47,318 nt of DNA, taken from assembly GCA_017436865.1 (NCBI GenBank), contig JAFSCH010000044.1, forward strand, positions 1 through 47,318, written 5' to 3'. The stretch's first letter is position 1, and every line of letters starts with the position of its first letter. This DNA is from Lachnospiraceae bacterium (GTDB lineage: Bacteria > Bacillota > Clostridia > Lachnospirales > Lachnospiraceae). The notes beneath the pieces are model-generated. The model ran no database searches. It worked only from the letters and a program-made list of their open reading frames with translations, and was not told the origin of the DNA. The position numbers were made by a program, and so were the translations under genes. This document shows positions 5,806 through 13,803 of this stretch, piece by piece.

Positions 5806-8526
5806 ATGAATTATGGGAAAAAAGGAGTCACTAAGATTCAAAAATCCCTGACTTCCAAATCAGTCAAATTCAAGAAAATGTGTTGTATTTCTGTTTTGAA
5901 ACTGATTCTTATTACCTTGCTTGCATTCTGTATTGTTGGTGCATGTTTTGGTATTGGTATGTTTAAAGGTATTCTTTATTCTGCCCCGGCGATTAGTAAT
6001 CTGAGTGTAATTCCTACAGGTTATGCAACCGTTGTATACGATTCCGAAGGAAACGAAATGACCAAACTGGTTGCTGCCGACTCAAATCGAAGTTGGGAAA
6101 AAATGAGTAAAATACCAGAAGATCTTGCTCATGCTTTCGTAGCAATTGAGGACGAACGTTTCTATGACCATAATGGTATCGATCTCAAAGGTATCGTTCG
6201 TGCTGCTGCAGAAGCTGTTCAAGCAGGACGCCTTACTCAAGGTGCTTCTACCATTACACAGCAGCTTTTAAAGAACAACGTCTTTGAAAACTGGACAAAT
6301 GAAAGTACCATTCAAAAAATCAAGCGTAAGATTCAGGAACAGTATCTTGCAATCGAATTAGAAAAAACAATGGAAAAAGATGAAATTTTAGAAATCTATA
6401 TGAATTCCATTAACCTTGGTCAAAACACTCTTGGTGTTAAAGCCGCAGCACAACGTTACTTTAACAAACCAACTTATCAGTTGACTTTGTCAGAATGTGC
6501 TGTAATTGCCAGCATTACACAGAATCCATCTCGACTGAATCCTATTTCTCATCCTGAGGCCAATGCGGAACGTCGTGCCAAAGTTCTTCGCAACATGCTT
6601 AAACATGGCTATATTACACAAGCCGAACATGATGAAGCCTTAGCCGATGATGTATACAGCCGAATCGCTACTGTAAATGAAGAAACAAAGAACAATTCCG
6701 TCTATACATATTTTGTAGACGAAGTAACCGAACAGGTTTTAGAGGACTTAATGGAAATCAAAGGTTATGACGAAAGACAAGCCTATAACCTTCTCTACAG
6801 TGGCGGACTTGGTATCTTTACAACACAGGATTCCAAGATTCAGTCTATCTGCGATGAAGTATTCGGAAACGAAGAAAATTATCCTGAAAATATAAAATGG
6901 TACTTAAATTATGTACTAACCGTAAAAAAAGCAAACGGTGATAAAGAAAATCATAGTACAGAGATGTTCCGTTCTCATTTCAAACAGTTTGATTCTTCTT
7001 TCAATCTGCTCTACTCATCTAAGGATGATGCTTATGCTGCTATTGAAGAATATAAGGCCGCTGTTATGTCAGAAGGCGATACCGTTGACGGTGAAAGAGT
7101 TACTCTTACACCACAACCTCAAGTTTCCATCACGATTGAAGATCAAGCAACCGGACATATCGTAGCCATGGTTGGTGGTCGTGGAACCAAGGAAGCCAGC
7201 CGAACCTTAAATCGTGCTACCAATACCACAAGACAGCCTGGGTCTACCTTTAAGACACTGTCAACATATGCTCCAGCTCTTGATAGTGCCGGCCTTACGT
7301 TAGCAGACGTACAGAACGATGCTCCTTATAACTATACAAGTGGACGACCAGTTTCTAACTGGTGGGGCAGGGAATATCGTGGTCTTTTATCTTTACGATA
7401 TGGTATCGCTCAATCTGCCAATATCGTTGCTGTTAAAACCATGACTCAGATTACTCCACAGCTTGGTTTCGATTATCTTTTGAACTTTGGTTTCACTACC
7501 TTGGTAGACCGACGAGTGGAAAAAGATGGAACAGTTGTATCCGACATTGGCCAACCACTGGCACTTGGTGGTATTACCGATGGTGTAACCAATATGGAAT
7601 TAAATGCTGCTTATGCAGCCATTGCAAATCAAGGAAATTATGTTAAACCTAAACTTTATACAAAAATTGTTGATCATAACGGTAATGTTTTGATTGACAA
7701 TACTACTCCTGTTAAAAAGCAAGTTATCAAAGAAACTACTGCATGGCTTCTTACAAATGCCATGGAAGATGTTGTTAACGGACGTGGTACTGGTGGTTCT
7801 GCTAATTTTGGAAATATGGCAATTGCCGGAAAAACCGGTACAACAACGGATTATAAGGACGTATGGTTCTCCGGATATACTCCATACTATACAGCTACTG
7901 TTTGGACAGGATATGACAACAACGTAAGCTTAAAAAGCTCCGCCGAAAAAAATCTTTCCAAAACACTTTGGAAACAGGTTATGGGAAAAATACATGAAAA
8001 TCTTGAATATCGTTCATTCCCAATGGCAAGTGGCATTGTAACAGCTGCCGTATGCTCTAAATCAGGAAAGCTTCCTATTCAAGGTGTTTGTGATGGTTGT
8101 GTGATTACAGAATATTTTGCAGAAGGTACTGTTCCTACAACTACTTGCGATGTTCATTACTTTTCCAATATTTGTGCTTATTCAGGACTTACTGCTACAG
8201 AAGAATGCCCATTTAAGCAGCCTTCTATTGTTGAAAAAATCCCTAACCGTTTACAGGATACTTCTCTCGCAAGCAGTTTGTTAACTGATGTACAGAACCC
8301 TGATTCTTCTGCTTTGGCAGATCCAACAATGAACAATATGCAATCAGCAACCTCTACAGAAGTTTTACAAATGTGTCCTCATAACAGTACATTCTTTGCA
8401 GCTCCAAATGCAAATGCTGTTATCGAGTTACAAAGACAACAATTATTACAGGGGCTTCAAGCTGGAACAGCTCCTTTACAAGCACCAGCTACTCCGGATA
8501 CTACACAAGCCCCAGTTACACCATAA
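5806..8526 (+). CDS. Class A penicillin-binding protein (glycosyltransferase/transpeptidase)
   Basis: This bifunctional enzyme polymerises and cross-links peptidoglycan at the outer face of the membrane. After a basic cytoplasmic tail, one membrane anchor spans about residues 30-55. The GT51 domain shows AIEDERFYDHNGID (catalytic Glu115) and GASTITQQLLKN. The transpeptidase domain has Ser480-Thr-Phe-Lys483 (nucleophile in PGSTFK), Ser537-Ala-Asn and Lys676-Thr-Gly-Thr. At 906 residues the size is normal for a PBP1a/PbpF-like protein. The tail holds a cysteine-rich stretch (VCDGCVI, CPFKQ) and ends in a Pro/Thr/Gln-rich region. It is monocistronic, with its own promoter and terminator. Confidence 0.95.
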   Translation: MNYGKKGVTKIQKSLTSKSVKFKKMCCISVLKLILITLLAFCIVGACFGIGMFKGILYSAPAISNLSVIPTGYATVVYDSEGNEMTKLVAADSNRSWEKMSKIPEDLAHAFVAIEDERFYDHNGIDLKGIVRAAAEAVQAGRLTQGASTITQQLLKNNVFENWTNESTIQKIKRKIQEQYLAIELEKTMEKDEILEIYMNSINLGQNTLGVKAAAQRYFNKPTYQLTLSECAVIASITQNPSRLNPISHPEANAERRAKVLRNMLKHGYITQAEHDEALADDVYSRIATVNEETKNNSVYTYFVDEVTEQVLEDLMEIKGYDERQAYNLLYSGGLGIFTTQDSKIQSICDEVFGNEENYPENIKWYLNYVLTVKKANGDKENHSTEMFRSHFKQFDSSFNLLYSSKDDAYAAIEEYKAAVMSEGDTVDGERVTLTPQPQVSITIEDQATGHIVAMVGGRGTKEASRTLNRATNTTRQPGSTFKTLSTYAPALDSAGLTLADVQNDAPYNYTSGRPVSNWWGREYRGLLSLRYGIAQSANIVAVKTMTQITPQLGFDYLLNFGFTTLVDRRVEKDGTVVSDIGQPLALGGITDGVTNMELNAAYAAIANQGNYVKPKLYTKIVDHNGNVLIDNTTPVKKQVIKETTAWLLTNAMEDVVNGRGTGGSANFGNMAIAGKTGTTTDYKDVWFSGYTPYYTATVWTGYDNNVSLKSSAEKNLSKTLWKQVMGKIHENLEYRSFPMASGIVTAAVCSKSGKLPIQGVCDGCVITEYFAEGTVPTTTCDVHYFSNICAYSGLTATEECPFKQPSIVEKIPNRLQDTSLASSLLTDVQNPDSSALADPTMNNMQSATSTEVLQMCPHNSTFFAAPNANAVIELQRQQLLQGLQAGTAPLQAPATPDTTQAPVTP

Positions 8527-8534
8527 CTGCAATT

Positions 8535-8569
8535 AAAAAAACTCCTGAACACATGTCAGGAGTTTTTTT
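8535..8569 (+). terminator. Terminator of the penicillin-binding protein gene
   Basis: The stem ACTCCTGA/TCAGGAGT (8541-8548 with 8556-8563) is flanked by an A-run and followed by seven Ts. Confidence 0.9.
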
Positions 8570-8590
8570 GATTATATTGACAATGACTCT

Positions 8591-8655
8591 AAGAATTTGC
8601 TTCTCAAATTCTTTCTTAACTACCACTACGTTACAGCAATTTCCTATAACATAAA
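8591..8655 (-). repeat. Dispersed intergenic repeat, copy A
   Basis: This 65-bp segment matches 18300-18364 at 58 of 65 positions. It holds a hairpin (AAGAATTTG/CAAATTCTT) and a conserved single-stranded part containing CCACTACG. On the minus strand it lies just downstream of the tRNA-Thr terminator. A shorter match lies at 11191-11218. It encodes no plausible protein. Confidence 0.7.
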
Positions 8656-8657
8656 AA

Positions 8658-8683
8658 AACCTTGAAAATAAAATCAAGGTTTC
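8658..8683 (-). terminator. Terminator of tRNA-Thr
   Basis: On the minus strand, AACCTTGA and TCAAGGTT form an 8-bp stem followed by a run of Ts. It lies directly downstream of the tRNA gene. Confidence 0.8.
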
Positions 8684-8687
8684 TAAA

Positions 8688-8760
8688 AGCTGATAACGGG
8701 AATTGAACCCGTGACCTCCGCCTTACCAAGGCGACGCTCTACCGACTGAGCCATATCAGC
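8688..8760 (-). tRNA. tRNA-Thr (anticodon GGT)
   Basis: The minus strand folds into a full cloverleaf. The acceptor stem is GCTGATA/TATCAGC, the D arm reads GGCTCAGTCGGTAGAGC, and the anticodon loop TTGGTAA gives GGT. The T arm carries GGTTCAATTCC. The discriminator is U and CCA is not encoded. Confidence 0.95.
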
Positions 8761-8794
8761 TTGTTTCAACATCTTATCGCTGTCAACAAATAAA

Positions 8795-8824
8795 ATGATA
8801 ACATAAAATAGTTGTATTTGTCAA
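8795..8824 (-). promoter_or_regulatory. Promoter of tRNA-Thr
   Basis: On the minus strand a perfect TTGACA (8824-8819) is followed, after 18 bp, by TATCAT (8800-8795). The tRNA begins about 35 bp downstream. Confidence 0.6.
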
Positions 8825-8959
8825 TTCTTTTTTCATTTTTTTCGAAATGTAATTTCAAAACACCTTATTTTCTTTTCGCACAATATCGCACACTTTTCTT
8901 CACACACTTTATGCATATATTAAGATAATATTACAGTATTATTAGATTTTCACAATTTC

Positions 8960-8988
8960 TTGCCAATTGACATAATGTCCGTTATAAT
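8960..8988 (+). promoter_or_regulatory. Promoter of the SH3-domain protein gene
   Basis: TTGCCA at 8960-8965 and a perfect TATAAT at 8983-8988 are separated by 17 bp. Apart from the tRNA, its signals and this promoter, the 8527-9060 gap holds only the repeat copy and AT-rich DNA. Confidence 0.65.
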
Positions 8989-9060
8989 ACATGCATAAGA
9001 AATTATGAAAGTACCGAATGATTACATTCATAATATAACTATAGCATTAAAGAGGACTAT

Positions 9061-9477
9061 ATGAAAAAGCGAACAATTAATATTATATTAATGAGTACTA
9101 TCGGCTTACTAATTATAGCCATCTGTATCTTGATTATTCAAATTTTGAGCAGACCAAGATATACTGCCACAAACGAACCACAAACAACTATTATTACTGA
9201 GATACCTCATAGTGAGGCTGTTCCTGTTCTTCAAGAGCCACAGTCTGATGAAGTTGAAGAAGATCTAGCAGAAACATCTTCTTTCTCACGAGGTAAGACT
9301 TCAACCAAAGTAAATATTCGCGAACTTCCAAGCGAAGATGCACGTGTATTAGAAACAGCTGAAGCAGATTCAGAATATAACATTATCGAGATTCTTGATT
9401 CTGGTTGGGTCAAGATACAATATGAGGAAAATATAGAAGCATATATTTCATCTGCCTATATTATTCCAATTCCTTGA
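9061..9477 (+). CDS. Membrane-anchored SH3-domain protein
   Basis: This 138-residue protein has one N-terminal membrane helix (about residues 7-29), an acidic linker, and a C-terminal bacterial SH3 domain from about residue 80 (KVNIRELPSEDARVLETA ... GWVKIQYEENIEAYI). Such domains bind cell-wall peptides or hold envelope proteins at the surface. An AAAGAGGA ribosome site precedes the ATG. No catalytic domain is present. It is monocistronic between its promoter and a strong terminator, so its partner is not evident. Confidence 0.82.
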   Translation: MKKRTINIILMSTIGLLIIAICILIIQILSRPRYTATNEPQTTIITEIPHSEAVPVLQEPQSDEVEEDLAETSSFSRGKTSTKVNIRELPSEDARVLETAEADSEYNIIEILDSGWVKIQYEENIEAYISSAYIIPIP

Positions 9478-9517
9478 TTATATCAGTGATATTCGATATG
9501 CACTCTCTCATAAACAG

Positions 9518-9547
9518 AAAAAACGAGCTTTTTACAGCTCGTTTTTT
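9518..9547. terminator. Bidirectional terminator
   Basis: AAAACGAGCT and AGCTCGTTTT (9520-9529 with 9536-9545) form a 10-bp stem with A/T runs on both sides. It can serve the plus-strand SH3 gene and the minus-strand operon ending at 9598. Confidence 0.85.
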
Positions 9548-9597
9548 CTATTTATGAAGTCTTTCTTTTAAAGTAATTATATAATCCTTAATATAAA

Positions 9598-9795
9598 TTA
9601 ACAAACATTACGCCCCTGCTCCATAGCTTTTTTTTCTTCATAACGTCTTTCAGATTCACTTAACAAATCTTCCAGTTCTATCGCTTCATCTAGAACATAA
9701 TCGTCATATCCACACTTTACCCATTCCATCTCCAATTCTTCGTCTGTAATCTTGTCCCAACACTTTACTCTGTTTCCACAAAACACACACATCAT
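9598..9795 (-). CDS. Small Cys-containing acidic protein
   Basis: This 65-residue protein starts with MMCVFCGNRVKCWDK, a CxxC pair followed by another cysteine, suggesting a small metal-binding knuckle. The rest is acidic and helical (ELEDLLSESERRYEEKK). Two ATGs in a row are preceded by GGAG. It lies 42 bp downstream of the CheC-like gene on the same strand and probably belongs to that operon. The family is not recognised. Confidence 0.6.
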   Translation of the reverse strand: MMCVFCGNRVKCWDKITDEELEMEWVKCGYDDYVLDEAIELEDLLSESERRYEEKKAMEQGRNVC

Positions 9796-9837
9796 ACTCC
9801 ATTTCCCCCTTGTATATATCCCCTCTATATTTTTCCT

Positions 9838-10467
9838 CTATGCTTCTCCCTTTTCCGCATTTTCTTTTGCTTTCTTGATTAAAAATAAATCGCTAATCGC
9901 CTTACCCAAATTATGTGGATAAAGTTGTACAATTGGACTATCAATAACCCCTTCCACTGTTAATCGAAATCCTACCTTCACAAACTTATCATCATCTGGA
10001 AAAGTATGCGCCATATACTGTCCATTATCCATAAATTGTGTATCTGGCGTTGAAATATCGGTCTTTCTATCCAACATAACGCTCATAGATGTAGCTGCTG
10101 CGCCCATCATTTGATTCATTGCTTCAGATACAGCGCTTAAATGTAGCTCACCAAGCTCCATTTGAGCAAAATCTCCATGGCCATCACTTCCCATCATTAA
10201 ATCTGCAATAGCTTTGGCATCCTGCTCCTCCAGCATGAAAATACTACATCCCTGAACACCTTCTACATAGTTTACCTTAACAAAAACCTTCTTGGTTGAT
10301 ACATTTTTAATATATTCGCTTTTTTCTACAATTTCAACTCTTGGCGGTGTGATATCCACTGTCTGCCTAACAAGCATGCTTAATGTAGATGCTGAATTAC
10401 CCAAACAGATATTAGATATTTCACCGATCGCATCCATTTCCATTTCTGTGAAAAAAAATTCGCCCAT
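9838..10467 (-). CDS. CheC/FliY-like chemotaxis phosphatase
   Basis: CheC-family proteins remove phosphate from CheY-P. This 209-residue protein has both active-site signatures (D/S)xxxExxNx22P. The first is Asp12, Glu16, Asn19 and Pro42 in DAIGEISN; the second is SAVSEAMN with its proline in DISTP. Two CheC motifs without the FliN-like tail point to a CheC or truncated FliY type rather than CheX. It lies 29 bp downstream of an HTH gene and upstream of a small Cys protein. No other chemotaxis or flagellar gene is in the window, so the partner response regulator is elsewhere. Confidence 0.85.
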   Translation of the reverse strand: MGEFFFTEMEMDAIGEISNICLGNSASTLSMLVRQTVDITPPRVEIVEKSEYIKNVSTKKVFVKVNYVEGVQGCSIFMLEEQDAKAIADLMMGSDGHGDFAQMELGELHLSAVSEAMNQMMGAAATSMSVMLDRKTDISTPDTQFMDNGQYMAHTFPDDDKFVKVGFRLTVEGVIDSPIVQLYPHNLGKAISDLFLIKKAKENAEKGEA

Positions 10468-10496
10468 ACAAATCCTCCATTATTCTAAAGAGTATA

Positions 10497-11000
10497 TTAC
10501 AATATAAGTTCTTCTATTTCGCATTCTAACGCATTAGCCAGCTTTCTTACTAATTCCTCTGGTTGTCTCCTTAAATCGCAGAAAAATCCCTCACAATTCC
10601 GCACAGTCGCTGTACTATACCCTATCTTCTCTGCTATTTGCTTCTGCGTTTTTCCTAATTCGAACCTTCTCATCTTTGCTGGTGAAATTTTAGCAAAGTG
10701 AATATAGAGATTCTTTCCATCATAATTCACAGAATTCACAAGCTCAACTAATTCTCCATAATTGTTTACTGCATCCTTGTCCAACTTATAGATCGATACC
10801 ATAGCAGTCATCATTTTTCTCATCAATTGTTCTTCATCATAATGAGGCAAATTTTCCTCTGAAATATATTTCTCAATATATAAATCCATAAGTTCCTTTA
10901 CTTGTTCCTCATTCACTTTTAAAATATAGTTATTTTCTCTTGCTAACGGATACATTTCTAATATCTTTATCCAAAATTCATCTCTGTCAAATCCTGGCAT
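10497..11000 (-). CDS. Helix-turn-helix protein upstream of the CheC-like gene
   Basis: The 167-residue protein has an N-terminal helical part of about 105 residues without a recognised family. Its C-terminal HTH domain reads TQKQIAEKIGYSTATVRNCE, with an unusual cysteine-containing loop (EGFFCDLRRQ) after the recognition helix. The ATG at 11000 is supported by AAGGGGG 6 bp upstream. It has a perfect-consensus promoter and its leader contains an 8-bp inverted repeat that could be its own operator. It is probably co-transcribed with the CheC-like gene. Confidence 0.75.
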   Translation of the reverse strand: MPGFDRDEFWIKILEMYPLARENNYILKVNEEQVKELMDLYIEKYISEENLPHYDEEQLMRKMMTAMVSIYKLDKDAVNNYGELVELVNSVNYDGKNLYIHFAKISPAKMRRFELGKTQKQIAEKIGYSTATVRNCEGFFCDLRRQPEELVRKLANALECEIEELIL

Positions 11001-11027
11001 AATATGCCCCCTTTGATTACACTATTT

Positions 11028-11054
11028 GTAACTATTCCCTACTTTTATAGTTAC
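11028..11054. promoter_or_regulatory. Inverted repeat in the HTH gene leader
   Basis: GTAACTAT (11028-11035) and ATAGTTAC (11047-11054) form a perfect 8-bp inverted repeat with an 11-bp spacer. It lies between the promoter and the ribosome site of the HTH gene, a good place for an autoregulatory operator. Confidence 0.5.
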
Positions 11055-11092
11055 CACCTTTTTTCCTATAGCACACAACATTATATACTATC

Positions 11093-11121
11093 ATTATACG
11101 CGTGCGCTTCTTAACTGTCAA
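11093..11121 (-). promoter_or_regulatory. Perfect-consensus promoter of the HTH-CheC operon
   Basis: On the minus strand TTGACA (11121-11116) and TATAAT (11098-11093) are separated by exactly 17 bp. Such an ideal sigma-A promoter usually needs a repressor. Confidence 0.8.
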
Positions 11122-11190
11122 TTAATTCAATCCGCGTTGTTTTTATTTTCTTTCAATTTGTTTTTTCTTAAATTTATTCTTGTTTTATCA

Positions 11191-11218
11191 CCACTACGTA
11201 ACAGCACGCTCCTATTAC
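11191..11218 (-). repeat. Dispersed intergenic repeat, partial copy C
   Basis: Twenty-three of 28 positions match the conserved part of repeat copies A and B (CCACTACGT...). The hairpin part is absent. As with copies A and B, on the minus strand it follows a terminator hairpin. Confidence 0.45.
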
Positions 11219-11223
11219 CCAAA

Positions 11224-11249
11224 AAAAGAAGAGCTTTCACTCTTCTTTT
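11224..11249 (-). terminator. Terminator of the PadR operon
   Basis: AAAAGAAGAG and CTCTTCTTTT form a 10-bp stem, and a T-run follows on the minus strand. Confidence 0.85.
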
Positions 11250-11257
11250 CCGTACCT

Positions 11258-12001
11258 TTATAATTCATTAATAGAAATATCTCCTACATTACCGCGAGCT
11301 GTTATACAACCATTCTTACCTGCATGAAAATATTTTTTTCCATAAGCTTCTGCACCAACTTCCACTTCACCAACATCTGTTTTTAAATCAAATACATAAT
11401 CAGATATATCCATGCTACTATCAACTTCCATATCTCCTACATCAGACGAAATATCCAACGTAACAAAACTACAGTTATCAACATCAATGTCTCCCGTATC
11501 ACTATCCAAAACCACATTATCTACAGAAGTATTTTCAACCATTATATCTCCAACATCACTGTCTGCTTCTAATGTTTTCATATCAACACTATCTACATCC
11601 ACATCACCAACATCTACGGTAATAATGGTTTTTTCAAGTTGTACGTCCTTTGGTACCGTCACAATAAGCTCTGCACCATTGTTGCCTATCAGTTTTCCTT
11701 TTTTTCTTTGTTTTACTGTAAGTTCACCCTTTTCGATTTGATATGTCATCTCCAGATTCTCTGTTCCCTTATAGTCTAAAGAATAATCTGTCCCTTCTAC
11801 TATTGTCAAATCCATAACAGCTGCATCCACTGCAATACTATCAAATGCTTCCAACGTTGTATTTTCCACTGCACTATACTGTTTCTCATCATTTCCAAAA
11901 GAAAAATTCATTACCTTTCCATCATACCATTCCTTTACGCCATACAATACACACACAATAGCAATCAAAGTAATTACACCCAAATAAACTGTTTTTTTCA
12001 T
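11258..12001 (-). CDS. DUF4097-type beta-repeat protein with N-terminal anchor
   Basis: This 247-residue protein has one N-terminal hydrophobic segment (about residues 3-23). A repetitive body follows, in which strands with a DVGD or DTGD turn recur: VDVGDVDVDS, SDVGDIMVE, SDTGDIDVD, SDVGDMEVD, TDVGEVEV. This is typical of the DUF4097 right-handed beta-helix. The last part of such proteins is thought to act as an extracytoplasmic sensor or scaffold, but no biochemical role is known. It is the third gene of a PadR-regulated operon, a common Firmicutes arrangement. Confidence 0.82.
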   Translation of the reverse strand: MKKTVYLGVITLIAIVCVLYGVKEWYDGKVMNFSFGNDEKQYSAVENTTLEAFDSIAVDAAVMDLTIVEGTDYSLDYKGTENLEMTYQIEKGELTVKQRKKGKLIGNNGAELIVTVPKDVQLEKTIITVDVGDVDVDSVDMKTLEADSDVGDIMVENTSVDNVVLDSDTGDIDVDNCSFVTLDISSDVGDMEVDSSMDISDYVFDLKTDVGEVEVGAEAYGKKYFHAGKNGCITARGNVGDISINEL

Positions 12002-12010
12002 ACTCTCCTC

Positions 12011-12979
12011 CTATTCACGAAATGCATTTTTAATAAAATTCTCTATTAAAGAAGCGATTACCCATACAATCCATGTAATATGCCAGTCAGCACTTAAAAA
12101 GCTCCAGCAGATATAAATACAAGTCACTGTCGGCCAATAAACAGACATAATGCCAGCAATTACCTTGTTGGTATAACGGGTTACTTCTTTCTGCGAAGTT
12201 ACAAAGCTCGCTCCCATAGTTCCTACTTCATTTAACTTCAATATGTTCTCATATGCTGCACTTCTGCTTCCTGCTGCAATAAAGAAATAAACACCTATTC
12301 CTACAAGCAGTAACATAATTACAACACCAAGGCCTTCAAACAAACCTTCCATGCCAATCTCATCCATAACGATTAATGGTATAAAACAAACGATGCAAAA
12401 CATGACACCAACCGTATTCATCATTGCATTTGTCATTCTATAATTTTCCCTCTGTCCATGCACATATTCTGCTGTTGCAAAATCAATACTACATGACTGA
12501 CTGTCCAAATAATTCCATTTTCCCATCATTGCTCCTGCAAAAACAAAAAGCCCCACCGCAAGTGTAATAAAAGCAAACAAAACGATAACGCCTATAAATT
12601 GAAAGCAGCCAATACAATCTGACAAAATCGCCCCACTTGGACTGCAAATACACAAGAGCACACCCAAACCAATCATATAACCTGAACGAATCTTATCCTT
12701 GAGATAATTCTTCACCTCTGGCAAAGGCACCTGCATTCCTGCTATATTATTGTTAGGATTCATATATCCGCTAATCCCTAAATCCAAAGCTAACTCATCT
12801 AAATTGCCAAACTCCGAAATTACCGTTCCTATTGCTTCATTTTCAGTCTTTCCTTCATTTTTGAGCTCTGAATACTTATCTTCCATCATCTGACCAAGCT
12901 CAACCTTTGCTCTTTGTACCTCCAGTGTATTTGGCAATTTCTGAAACATTGTTTCCAAATAATTTCTAATCGTCTCCAT
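12011..12979 (-). CDS. Multi-spanning membrane protein with N-terminal permease-prefix-like domain
   Basis: This 322-residue protein has about 80 soluble N-terminal residues (IRNYLETMFQKLPNT ... EFGNLDELALDLG), like the permease prefix/HAAS domain found with PadR regulators. About six hydrophobic segments follow between residues 100 and 320. No transporter or catalytic motif is seen. The ATG overlaps the padR-like stop (TAATG type, one shared base), so the genes are translationally coupled. The HAAS domain presumably links this membrane protein to its PadR regulator; the signal sensed is unknown. Confidence 0.78.
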   Translation of the reverse strand: METIRNYLETMFQKLPNTLEVQRAKVELGQMMEDKYSELKNEGKTENEAIGTVISEFGNLDELALDLGISGYMNPNNNIAGMQVPLPEVKNYLKDKIRSGYMIGLGVLLCICSPSGAILSDCIGCFQFIGVIVLFAFITLAVGLFVFAGAMMGKWNYLDSQSCSIDFATAEYVHGQRENYRMTNAMMNTVGVMFCIVCFIPLIVMDEIGMEGLFEGLGVVIMLLLVGIGVYFFIAAGSRSAAYENILKLNEVGTMGASFVTSQKEVTRYTNKVIAGIMSVYWPTVTCIYICWSFLSADWHITWIVWVIASLIENFIKNAFRE

Positions 12980-13320
12980 TATTTTCTCTCCTTCTCAATA
13001 AACCTTTCTACAACTTCCTTCGTAAGCTTCCATTCTTCACATTTTTCTGCATAATACTGCCTTCCTGCTTCCGTAATACGATAATAGGTTCGCCTCTTAC
13101 CATTGCTCGTATCTTCATCCGAAAAGGATTCTACATATCCATTCTTCTCCATTCTGGTAAAAGCCGAATAAAGAGTCGTTTCCTTTATCACATACTTTTC
13201 CTCTGACAGCGTCTTAATCTGCTTGGATATCTCATATCCATAAGATGGCTTATCCAACAGTAAATACAGAATAATCGTATCATTATAACCGCGGATTACA
13301 TCACTACTAATACTTCCCAT
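12979..13320 (-). CDS. PadR-family transcriptional regulator
   Basis: This is a 113-residue winged-helix repressor of the small PadR type. The N-terminal part reads ILYLLLDKPSYGYEISKQI, then ETTLYSAFTRMEKNGYVES and the wing KRRTYYRITEAGRQYY, which are diagnostic. A short C-terminal helix serves for dimerisation. It leads the operon PadR - membrane protein - DUF4097 protein. Its ribosome site is AAGGAGG. Four tandem 15-bp repeats between its promoter and its start are the likely operator, implying autorepression. Confidence 0.92.
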   Translation of the reverse strand: MGSISSDVIRGYNDTIILYLLLDKPSYGYEISKQIKTLSEEKYVIKETTLYSAFTRMEKNGYVESFSDEDTSNGKRRTYYRITEAGRQYYAEKCEEWKLTKEVVERFIEKERK

Positions 13321-13361
13321 GTAACAGCCTCCTTGATTTATTTGTCAGTTTTCCCTTCTTA

Positions 13362-13422
13362 TACTACGCCTGACAATACAACGCCTGACGTTGTTACGTC
13401 TGTCGTACTACGTTTGTCGTAG
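13362..13422. promoter_or_regulatory. Tandem operator of the PadR operon
   Basis: Four copies of ACG(C/T)(C/T)TG(A/T)C occur at steps of 15, 15 and 14 bp. Each sits within a small palindrome such as CTACG-ACAAA-CGTAG. They lie just downstream of the promoter, so bound protein would block transcription. Confidence 0.65.
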
Positions 13423-13426
13423 TATT

Positions 13427-13455
13427 AAGATAGCATATCTATTTATTTTCGTCAA
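13427..13455 (-). promoter_or_regulatory. Promoter of the PadR operon
   Basis: On the minus strand TTGACG (13455-13450) and TATCTT (13432-13427) are separated by 17 bp and are followed directly by the tandem operator. Confidence 0.65.
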
Positions 13456-13486
13456 TATGTTTTTCATTTTTATTTTAAATTAAAAA

Positions 13487-13519
13487 AAACGATTTATATG
13501 TACTACACATAAACCGTTT
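13487..13519 (-). terminator. Terminator downstream of the gene remnant
   Basis: AAACGGTTTATGTG and CATATAAATCGTTT pair with one or two mismatches around a 5-nt loop. Eight Ts follow on the minus strand. Confidence 0.7.
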
Positions 13520-13532
13520 CTACATTTATCAC

Positions 13533-13745
13533 TTATTTCATTGACATACTTTCAACCATCCTTGTATACGCTTCTTCTGTATCTACAAAAGAATATGGTT
13601 CATATCCACCATACACTGATGGTCTACTAATTGTAACAAGCTGAATCTTTTCGTAGCCTACTTTTGCTTCTAACTCTCTTCTAAATTGTGACAGATGCTT
13701 CCCATGTGTCGTTCTTAATGCAATACATCCAACCTCATCTGCAAA
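13533..13745 (-). pseudogene. Gene remnant lacking its start
   Basis: The minus strand encodes a convincing ~70-residue C-terminal sequence. It begins near DEVGCIALRTTHGKHLSQFR, continues with VGYEKIQLVTISRPSVYGG and ends MVESMSMK with TAA at 13535-13533. There is no in-frame ATG, GTG or TTG with a ribosome site. Going upstream, the frame enters the tRNA-Trp terminator and then the tRNA itself. It still has its own terminator. I read it as the 3' remnant of a gene whose 5' part was lost, perhaps by an event at the tRNA-Trp 3' end. The family is not recognised. Confidence 0.5.
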
Positions 13746-13751
13746 CGAAAA

Positions 13752-13794
13752 AAAAGACCATATTTCAAGGTTTTTCCCTAAAACATGATCTTTT
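13752..13794 (-). terminator. Terminator of tRNA-Trp
   Basis: On the minus strand AAAAGATCATG pairs imperfectly with CATATGGTCTTTT-like sequence through an extended stem, and eight Ts follow. It directly follows the tRNA gene. Confidence 0.6.
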
Positions 13795-13803
13795 CTATAA
13801 TAG

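Noticed and set aside
8967-8972. TTGACA close to the TATAAT at 8983.
   Set aside because: The spacing is only 10 bp; TTGCCA at 8960 with 17 bp is the better -35.
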